This document shows, one piece after another, positions 58,128 to 64,000 of a DNA stretch of 64,000 nucleotides (position 1 is its first letter; each line of letters starts with the position of its first letter). The notes beneath the pieces were generated by a model. It had not been told where the DNA came from and did no database searches. It worked only from the letters and a program-made list of their open reading frames with translations. The stretch spans positions 85,527 to 149,526 of the forward strand of contig JACRIM010000060.1 of the NCBI GenBank assembly GCA_016235815.1. The letters are read 5' to 3'. Source of the stretch: Planctomycetota bacterium (GTDB taxonomy: Bacteria > Planctomycetota > Phycisphaerae > UBA1845 > UTPLA1). The translations under genes and the position numbers were made by a program.

Positions 58128-58973
58128 CTACTCGACGAACTCAATTGGGCCGCAGTCGGGGACGAGGCCTTTTTCACTCGCCGTCTTGAGCAGCGTGCGC
58201 ACCGCTTCGCGCCCGCGCTCGCCGTAATCGAGCGTCCATTTGTTGACGTACATGCCGACGAACTGATCCGTCAATGCCGTGTCCAGCCCGCGGCCGAATT
58301 GCATTGAATACTTCACGGCATCTTCGCGGTGATCGAGGCCGTATTGAATCGACGCCTTGAGCAGGCGAGCCACTTCCTTCATTCGTGCTGCACCCAGATC
58401 GCGGCGAATCACATTGCCGCCCAGCGGCAACGGCAAGCCGGTGTGCTGCCCCCACCATTCCGCGAGATCGACGACCTTGTGCAGGCCCATCTTCTGATAC
58501 GTAAGCTGCGCCTCGTGGATGATGAGTCCCGCGTCAACCTTTCCATCGGCCACGGCCTGGGGGATGTCGTCGAACTTCATGACCTCAGGAATGAAGTACA
58601 TGTCATTCAGGGCAAGTCGAAGCGCGAGATAGGCCGTCGTTCGTTCCCCCGGAATCGCAATCGTCTCCCCAAGCAGGCTCTGCATCGGTCTCCCGCGCGC
58701 GGCGATGACCATCGGCCCGTAGCCGTCGCCCATGCTGCATCCGCAGGCGAGCAGGGCATACTTATCCTTCACATACGGGTATGAATGAATCGAGATCGCC
58801 GAGACTTCCAACTCGCCCGCCTCAGCACGGCGGTTGAGCGACTCGATGTCGGCCATTTCATGCACGAAGTGATAGGGCCCGGTGTCGATCTTTTCCTTCG
58901 CAAGGGCATAAAACATGAATGCGTCGTCTGGGTCGGGCGAGTGCCCCACGCGGATGGTGATTCGGTCGCTCAT
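58128..58973 (-). CDS. mqnD: 1,4-dihydroxy-6-naphthoate synthase (futalosine pathway)
   Basis: A 281-residue protein of the MqnA/MqnD periplasmic-binding-protein-like fold: TIRVGHSPDPDDAFMFYALA, ISIHSYPYV, LLACGCSMGDGYGPMVIA, IPGERTTAYLALRL, KVDAGLIIHEAQLTY and WWGQHTGLPLPLGGNVIRR, the last two with the catalytic-type histidines. It converts cyclic dehypoxanthine futalosine to 1,4-dihydroxy-6-naphthoate, a late step in the futalosine route to menaquinone. The ATG at 58973 starts the conserved domain; 57 further codons upstream have no family features. Confidence 0.92.
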   Translation of the reverse strand: MSDRITIRVGHSPDPDDAFMFYALAKEKIDTGPYHFVHEMADIESLNRRAEAGELEVSAISIHSYPYVKDKYALLACGCSMGDGYGPMVIAARGRPMQSLLGETIAIPGERTTAYLALRLALNDMYFIPEVMKFDDIPQAVADGKVDAGLIIHEAQLTYQKMGLHKVVDLAEWWGQHTGLPLPLGGNVIRRDLGAARMKEVARLLKASIQYGLDHREDAVKYSMQFGRGLDTALTDQFVGMYVNKWTLDYGERGREAVRTLLKTASEKGLVPDCGPIEFVE

Positions 58974-59058
58974 GCGATGTGCGGTCCTTCCTTTGTACCT
59001 GGTTCGCATTATAGGCGAGGGCGTTTCGTCCGCTCGACTGACTCCGTAAGATGCCCGA

Positions 59059-60456
59059 ATGAAAACGCGGCCGATCAACGAACCCGCCGCACGCACTTCG
59101 CGGTCAACGTGGTTTGTTGTGGTGTTGCTCGTGGCATGCACCACTCACGGCACCACGTGGTATTGGAGTCTTGATGCAACGACGCCCAATCGGGTGACGC
59201 AAGACGCGGCGGAATACCTTGCACTTGGCCGAAGCCTCTCGGCCGCCGGCTCACTCACACTCCCCACCGGCGATCGGGCCAAACGGATGCCCGTGTTTCC
59301 CATGCTCGTCGCGGCCGTGCATCGCGTGACCGGTGACGCAGGTCTCGAATCCGGCGTACTGACGATGCAGGCTGTGCTCTCGCTCTGCACAACGCTCACT
59401 CTCGCATTAACCGCGTGGCGAATTGCGGGGCCGGTTGCGGGCACGATGGCCGGACTGTCATCCGCAACGTATGGCTCATTCATTTACTTGCAAACGCTCT
59501 GCCTCACGGAGCCGCTGCTCATTTTCTTACTCTCGCTCGCCGTCCTGCTCTTCGTACGCCGAACGAATGCGTTGACGATTGGCGTTCTTCTCGCCATCGC
59601 CTCCCTAACCCGGGCCAACGCAGCAATCCTCATCCTCCCATTCGTCGCCGAATCAATCCTTGAGTCCGCGCCGTGGAAACGCCGCACCATTCGCGGAATC
59701 GCACTCGTATTGCCCGCCGCGTTGTGCCTCACGTTCTGGGGCATGCGCAACGTCCACAAGGTTGGCGCCTTCACGCTCTCCACGACCGGCGGTCTTAATT
59801 TTTACCTCGGCCACAACCCCGACTACGCGACCGACCCCGGCCTCGGCCGCGCCGATTACGGTGTCTTCGACAGACTCCGCGCGGAGGGTCGCTCCGAGAT
59901 CGAGGCCGACCGCCAACTCACACGAGCCGGAAAGGCCTGGGCCGCCGACCATCCCGGCGAAGTCGTCACGAATCTCTGGCGAAAGCTCGCGACGTATCAC
60001 AGTTCGACGCTTCATAAATCCGCCCCGACGCTGGTGCTTCTAATGTTCTTTGCAGTAGCCGTGCAACTGCGTTCATCCGCGAGGCGCGGCACGCTGTCGG
60101 ATCGGGCCAAGCGGCTTTACGGAATCGCATGGCTCGGCGCTGCCGTCACGCTGCTGGCATGGCTCATCATCTTGCAAGTCACACTCAAGCCGTGGATCAA
60201 TCCGACGTACCTCGTTCCGATCGGCCTCATCGCGGTCGTCCTGCTGCCACGCGCCACCGGCGTGCGGCGGCTGTTCATTGGACTCTATGTCGCGGAGATG
60301 TTGGTGGGCCTCGCGTTTATCCCGTTGGTACGTCTGCGCTGGACGGTGGATGGGTTGCTCATCATTGCGGTGTCCGTCGTCATCGCGCGGTTCAGTCACT
60401 GGCTCACACATTCAAGGAAGCAATCTCGACCTTCGCTTGGACTCTCGGACCCTTGA
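59059..60456 (+). CDS. GT39/ArnT-like membrane glycosyltransferase
   Basis: The 465-residue protein has about 10-11 membrane helices. After the first helix the loop contains RVTQDAAEYLALGRSL, the acidic Asp/Glu pair expected in the first periplasmic loop of PMT/ArnT-type GT-C enzymes, then PVFPMLVAAVHRVTG. The middle helices include SATYGSFIYLQTLCLTEPLLIFLL and a long loop with NFYLGHNPDYATDPGLG. GT-C enzymes move sugars from lipid-linked donors to proteins or lipids on the outer face of the membrane. The substrate is unknown. Diverges from mqnD. Confidence 0.82.
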   Translation: MKTRPINEPAARTSRSTWFVVVLLVACTTHGTTWYWSLDATTPNRVTQDAAEYLALGRSLSAAGSLTLPTGDRAKRMPVFPMLVAAVHRVTGDAGLESGVLTMQAVLSLCTTLTLALTAWRIAGPVAGTMAGLSSATYGSFIYLQTLCLTEPLLIFLLSLAVLLFVRRTNALTIGVLLAIASLTRANAAILILPFVAESILESAPWKRRTIRGIALVLPAALCLTFWGMRNVHKVGAFTLSTTGGLNFYLGHNPDYATDPGLGRADYGVFDRLRAEGRSEIEADRQLTRAGKAWAADHPGEVVTNLWRKLATYHSSTLHKSAPTLVLLMFFAVAVQLRSSARRGTLSDRAKRLYGIAWLGAAVTLLAWLIILQVTLKPWINPTYLVPIGLIAVVLLPRATGVRRLFIGLYVAEMLVGLAFIPLVRLRWTVDGLLIIAVSVVIARFSHWLTHSRKQSRPSLGLSDP

Positions 60457-60541
60457 CCCCTCGGCCCCCTTGCCAATCGGTCGACGTTTCAATGTGGCGC
60501 GGGAATTGTGATTCATCGGCGGTGGCCGTAAATTAGGCGTT

Positions 60542-60636
60542 GGGAGTGTCAGGGTTCCTGGTGGGCTCCGCGGTCTTCAAAGCCGTCGAGGCGGCGCATC
60601 GCGTCGCCTGGTGGGTTCGATTCCCATCCGCTCCCG
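60542..60636 (+). tRNA. selC: tRNA-Sec (selenocysteine, anticodon TCA)
   Basis: A 95-base tRNA starting GGGAGTG and ending CCGCTCCCG. The D stem is six base pairs (GGGTTC with GGGCTC, several G-U pairs) closed by a short CTGGT loop, a hallmark of bacterial tRNA-Sec. The anticodon arm GCGGT-CTTCAAA-GCCGT carries TCA. A long variable arm (GAGGCGGC...GTCGCC) and a T arm GTGGG-TTCGATT-CCCAT follow. The acceptor pairs 7-8 bases. CCA is not encoded. selA/selB/selD are not in the window. Confidence 0.92.
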
Positions 60637-60723
60637 TATGGTCAATTCAGTCCTCAATACCACTCCTGTGGAACCACAAGCGGTTATACTATTTCGTGGG
60701 GTAATAGGTACAGGGCCTGTCGG

Positions 60724-62700
60724 ATGGGTGTCCCCTCATCAGTTGGAACCGTGGGCGGCTATGAACTCCTTCGAGTGATCGGACGGGGCAGCACAGGGGT
60801 CGTGTACCTTGGGCGCGAGCGTTTGCGTAAGGACAACTTCAAGGCTGTCAAAATACTTGATAAACACACGCTGGAGAACGATTCTCACCAAAGGCAAGAA
60901 CTTGCCGACGCCAAACGGCGGGAATTGCAGGGCATACAAGAGTACCTAATGGTGGGCCGAGGTCACCCTGGAATCGTTCAGATCGACGATGCTGCCGAGA
61001 CCGACGACCATCTCTATTACGCCATGGAGTTGGCGGATGACGCGAATAGGAATAACAGTGGTGATTCTTCCGTGTCCGATCCCAATGGCCGAGGCTCTTT
61101 CGACATTGAAAACTACGCGCCCCTGACGCTCGAAGTCGTCATGAGTCGCCAGCCTGTCATGGATCCAGGAACGGCACTTGAGATCACGAAATCAATCCTG
61201 AACACCCTAGGGCACATTCACGATCAGGGCCTTCTTCATCGCGACGTCAAACCGTCCAACATCGTGTTCGTCAACGGTCGACCCAAGTTGTGCGACTTCG
61301 GACTCTTGACTCGAATGGACCGCAATGTGACACAGGTCGGTACGCCCGGCTACCTTCCGCCCGATGCGATTCTTGATCAGACGGCCGACTTGTATGCCGT
61401 TGGGATTATCCTCTATGAGATGCTGTCGGGTCTGCATCGCGGCCAGATACCTAAAATGGACATGCGCAAGTCGCTTCGAGGTCTGCCGCGTGTTCAGTTT
61501 CGCGCCGCCAATCAAGTCATGTTGATCGCCACCCGGCCTGAAAAGAAGTCGCGATTTCAGACTGCGCAGGCCATGCTTGGTGCGATTGATGCGAGAGTCG
61601 AGCCGCATTTGCGCTTGCGGCGGAGGATCAAGTGGGCTGCCGCGAGCCTTCTCCTGGCGATGGTTGTGTGGCTCGGCGTGAACTACGTTCCCTGGACGTC
61701 GATTGCCGGTCAAGCAATTGCGCCGCGACCCGTGATACCCGTCCGACTGACCACGGCTAGGATCGATTCTGTCATCGTGTTATTTAGCCTTTACTACGAC
61801 AATGGCGACTCGCGCAAGTTTCAATTCGATCAAGACTTGGAAGGCGTTGTGCTGTCGGATTTCTATGATGGTCGCCCCGCCATCGTGTTTGGAACGAAAC
61901 TGGGGACGGCGGACTACGGTAAGCTTGTTGTCATGAATCACGCGGCGCCGACCTCTACTTCCGAGTTGATCCGCACCCATGAGGAGCGCCCAACGAGCGT
62001 CCCGCCTAGCGTTTGGGACTTCCAGCCACATCCACGGGACTTTCTAGTTCACCCGCTTTTAACTGGCGACTTGGACCCATCCCCCGGAAACGAATTGCTC
62101 GTGGCGCTGAACCACGACGACGCCCCCGCTGAACTGGTCATGCTGGGGCGAGGAGGAAAGCGGCTCGGAAGCTATTGGCACTTCGGCTGGTACACGGCAG
62201 CATGGCTGTGCGATGTGGATAATGATGGCACCAATGAAATCCTCTGCCAGATCATCGCCAATCGCCGGGAAGCGACGATGGGGAACGGCCGAAAGATGGA
62301 ATCGCAGTACAACGGTATGATTATCTTAACAGCTGACATGTTGCGGGCGTCAAGCGGATACTGGGGCATGAACAATTGGCTTAGTGCCGGATCGCCCGTC
62401 ACACCGCTTGCTTACGGGTATTGCACTTTTCTTTCATCTGGCGACGACGAAAAGGCCCATTATTGGCAGTTGAGCAGGGAACAGAGGCCCTGCATTGCCG
62501 GATCGGCTGCTTCTCCGATTCGAGCCTATTTCTTGGAGGGCCAGTTCATCGACCTTGATAACAAGCTCCGTCCGATTCGTATAGAAATCATGCCATCGGC
62601 CCCCTTTGACCGCGCCCGCCTGCCACGCAAAGAGGACGTTTGGGTACAGACTTGGCCGCCGCCCGATTCCATGAAAGATTCGCCCGCCAACCGGGAATAG
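60724..62700 (+). CDS. Membrane Ser/Thr protein kinase with extracytoplasmic sensor-like domain
   Basis: The 658-residue protein has a Hanks-type kinase domain (about 10-285): GRGSTGVVYLGRERL, FKAVKIL with the catalytic Lys, HRDVKPSNIVFV with the catalytic Asp, CDFGLLTR, GTPGYLPPDAI and AVGIILYEMLSG. A membrane helix follows at about 302-322 (AASLLLAMVVWLGVNYV). The outer part (about 325-658) has FG-GAP/VCBS-like elements: LTGDLDPSPGNELLVAL and LCDVDNDGTNEILCQII. It is therefore a receptor-type kinase with a probable beta-propeller outside. The ECF sigma gene starts 18 bases after its stop, pointing to a signalling pair. Confidence 0.9.
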   Translation: MGVPSSVGTVGGYELLRVIGRGSTGVVYLGRERLRKDNFKAVKILDKHTLENDSHQRQELADAKRRELQGIQEYLMVGRGHPGIVQIDDAAETDDHLYYAMELADDANRNNSGDSSVSDPNGRGSFDIENYAPLTLEVVMSRQPVMDPGTALEITKSILNTLGHIHDQGLLHRDVKPSNIVFVNGRPKLCDFGLLTRMDRNVTQVGTPGYLPPDAILDQTADLYAVGIILYEMLSGLHRGQIPKMDMRKSLRGLPRVQFRAANQVMLIATRPEKKSRFQTAQAMLGAIDARVEPHLRLRRRIKWAAASLLLAMVVWLGVNYVPWTSIAGQAIAPRPVIPVRLTTARIDSVIVLFSLYYDNGDSRKFQFDQDLEGVVLSDFYDGRPAIVFGTKLGTADYGKLVVMNHAAPTSTSELIRTHEERPTSVPPSVWDFQPHPRDFLVHPLLTGDLDPSPGNELLVALNHDDAPAELVMLGRGGKRLGSYWHFGWYTAAWLCDVDNDGTNEILCQIIANRREATMGNGRKMESQYNGMIILTADMLRASSGYWGMNNWLSAGSPVTPLAYGYCTFLSSGDDEKAHYWQLSREQRPCIAGSAASPIRAYFLEGQFIDLDNKLRPIRIEIMPSAPFDRARLPRKEDVWVQTWPPPDSMKDSPANRE

Positions 62701-62718
62701 TGGGCCGTAGGAGAACGC

Positions 62719-63312
62719 GTGGACCCGTTTAAGGATGCGACTTCAACGACACTCATCCGGCAGGTGGCCGGCGGCACGGATCAGTCCGCGGAATCGGTCT
62801 TTGTTAAGCGATACCAAGTCCTGGCTCATCGCGTGGCCCGGGCCATGGGGATTCCTGTATCGGACATTGAGGATGTGCTTCAGGAGGCGATACACACTGC
62901 AATGACGACCCTTCGCGAGCAACGGTACGACCGCGATAAGGGCGGCTTTCGCCAGTGGTTCAAAGGAATTGTCCGTTTCAAGGTGATGCACGCGCGCCGC
63001 AATGCCGCCCGTACTCCGCGACCCGCTGCGTCCCTCCCCGACGTGGCCGACCCGTCCCCTGGTCCAGCCGCCGAATTCGCCGAAGCGTTCGACGCCCAGT
63101 GGCGGGAGGCGGAGATCGAGCAGGCGTTGGACGAGCTACGCGGCGAGGTCGAAAACCAGACGTGGCAAGCCTTCGATATGGTCGTCCGGCAGGGAGCCAA
63201 GGCGAAGGATGTTGCCAAGACGCTGGGCATGACACGCGGGGCGGTGGACCAGGCGGTTCGGCGGGTGCGTGTGCGGCTGGCGGAGAAGCTGGGGCTGGAT
63301 GCGGGGGAGTAG
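62719..63312 (+). CDS. ECF-type RNA polymerase sigma factor
   Basis: The 197-residue protein has sigma region 2 (SVFVKRYQVLAHRVARAMGIPVSDIEDVLQEAIHTAM, about 27-65, with the DxxQE-like DVLQEA) and region 4 (EVENQTWQAFDMVVRQGAKAKDVAKTLGMTRGAVDQAVRRVRVRL, about 140-190), separated by a Pro/Ala linker. The W-x-x-F followed by G-x-x-x-x-V-A-x-x-L-x-M-x-x-x-x-V pattern is common in planctomycete ECF factors tied to Ser/Thr kinases. The GTG start follows GGAG by six bases. It is coupled to the upstream kinase gene and is a candidate activator of the secreted protein gene downstream. Confidence 0.93.
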   Translation: MDPFKDATSTTLIRQVAGGTDQSAESVFVKRYQVLAHRVARAMGIPVSDIEDVLQEAIHTAMTTLREQRYDRDKGGFRQWFKGIVRFKVMHARRNAARTPRPAASLPDVADPSPGPAAEFAEAFDAQWREAEIEQALDELRGEVENQTWQAFDMVVRQGAKAKDVAKTLGMTRGAVDQAVRRVRVRLAEKLGLDAGE

Positions 63313-63387
63313 GGGGTTTTCTTTTTTTCGCGAAAGATTGGGGGACGTGGCGGGAAGTGTAGGGTAACACAACGGAGGTCACTTCAT

Positions 63388-64000
63388 ATGCACATGATTC
63401 ACGCCCTAAACCGCAAGCATCTTCCCGCAGCATATGTTGCGATTTCCCTCTTGACTCTGGCAATCACGAACTCCTCGCGGGGGCAACTGCTGCCTGCACC
63501 TGTTCTTTCTACTCCATCACCCAACGCTACAGGTGTCACTACGACTCCGACATTTAGTTGGTTTTCCGTGAACGGCGCGAATCGCTATTGGTTGATGGTT
63601 TCAACGAACATAAGTGATTTACCGACGAATCCAAACGCAGTAAGTTGTCCCGGCTGCGTGTCAACGGGGATTTCCATTTCTGTCGTCGATCAGTTTCACA
63701 CAGCTGGAACTTCAAACGGTACTGGAACAACACGCACACTCAATCCGAACACCACTTATTACTGGCAGGTACAGGGTTTTTTTTGGAACGGAAGCCAAGT
63801 AACCACGCAAGGCAACTACTCGCAGGTCTGGAGCTTTACGACAGCACCGCCGGTTACCGGCCGATGCTGCGTCGGAACGTCGTGCTCGGTCACCACGCAG
63901 TCGAATTGCTCGGGGTCGTGGGTCAGCGGTGGAAACTGTACCAACAATCCCTGCGACACGACAACCGGCCGATGCTGCGTCGGGACGTCGTGCTCGGTCA
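63388..64000 (+). CDS. Secreted Cys-rich repeat protein, partial (3' end outside window)
   Basis: The ATG at 63388 follows CGGAGG. The visible 204 codons give a signal peptide (AAYVAISLLTLAITNSSRGQ), a fibronectin-III-like domain (about 36-150: LSTPSPNATGVTTTPTFSW, RYWLMVSTN, NPNTTYYWQVQGFFWNG) and the start of a Cys-rich tandem repeat RCCVGTSCSVTTQSNCSG...W..GGNCTNNPCDTT. The repeat is of the same GxCC type as in the nuclease mosaic at 5813. The gene lies 75 bases after the sigma factor gene and has no stop before the window edge. Surface or matrix location is inferred. Confidence 0.82.
   Translation, partial: MHMIHALNRKHLPAAYVAISLLTLAITNSSRGQLLPAPVLSTPSPNATGVTTTPTFSWFSVNGANRYWLMVSTNISDLPTNPNAVSCPGCVSTGISISVVDQFHTAGTSNGTGTTRTLNPNTTYYWQVQGFFWNGSQVTTQGNYSQVWSFTTAPPVTGRCCVGTSCSVTTQSNCSGSWVSGGNCTNNPCDTTTGRCCVGTSCSV
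63856..64000 (+). repeat. 108-base tandem repeat coding a 36-residue Cys-rich unit
   Basis: ACCGGCCGATGCTGCGTCGG at 63856 recurs at 63964 with a single early difference, and the following bases also match to the window end. The period of 108 bases equals 36 residues, with the Cys pattern CC-x4-C-x8-C-x9-C-x4-C. More copies are expected downstream. Confidence 0.85.

Noticed and set aside
1..64000. CRISPR array, insertion sequence, prophage or toxin-antitoxin locus
   Set aside because: No regularly spaced repeats, transposase, integrase, phage structural or toxin genes were recognised; tandem repeats found are all coding repeats or short intergenic repeats.

Overview
The window looks like a chromosomal segment from a planctomycete, most likely of the Phycisphaerae type. 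This is inferred from the gene content: PEP-CTERM proteins, secreted proteins with dockerin-like Asp/Asn repeats and Cys-rich 'GxCC' repeats, a membrane Ser/Thr kinase next to an ECF sigma factor, an HTH-EIIA fusion, and a GC-rich background. No phage, transposase, CRISPR array or classical genomic island was seen. Almost everything is housekeeping or envelope biology, with several lineage-specific proteins.

Layout. 1-5.3 kb: a UbiB-family kinase (cut by the window start) behind an S9 peptidase on the minus strand; divergent from them is a tightly overlapped trio of an LpxL-like acyltransferase, a CPBP protease and a small tail-anchored protein. A minus-strand tRNA-Leu(CAA) follows. 5.8-10.4 kb: a 1515-residue secreted mosaic ending in an endonuclease/exonuclease/phosphatase domain, closed by a strong terminator. 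10.4-22.5 kb: a DUF6599-like protein, cmk-plsC, a PEP-CTERM protein, RNase D, HTH-EIIA, a phosphoesterase, a small HTH regulator, an AsmA-like protein, aroC and an AAA ATPase, then about 0.7 kb of non-coding DNA with repeats. 22.5-26.2 kb: two secreted proteins, one with about eleven calcium-type repeats, the other with a PEP-CTERM tail that overruns into its neighbour. 26.4-32.7 kb: an XRE regulator, a lipoprotein, a YfgM-like TPR protein, and the minus-strand run rpsP-trmD-rplS-yraN-tatD-ROK kinase.

32.9-46 kb: adenine deaminase with a TIM-barrel partner, lon, accA, purL (with a PurS-like front), a queuosine-precursor-type transporter, and a carbonic anhydrase-SulP pair that probably handles bicarbonate. 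46-52.8 kb: an ABC exporter operon with one ATPase, four FtsX-type permeases in two paralogous pairs and one HlyD-type adaptor. 52.8-60.5 kb: murD, purD, a HEAT/TPR protein, a DUF89 phosphatase, mqnD (futalosine route to menaquinone) and a GT39-like membrane protein. 60.5-64 kb: a selenocysteine tRNA, a membrane kinase with a putative outside sensor domain, an ECF sigma factor, and the start of a secreted Cys-rich repeat protein.

The best candidates for something undescribed are the kinase-sigma-secreted protein group at the right end, the doubled-permease ABC exporter, the secreted nuclease mosaic, and the small membrane-tethered protein that resembles the N-terminal fold of a serine recombinase without its catalytic arginine.
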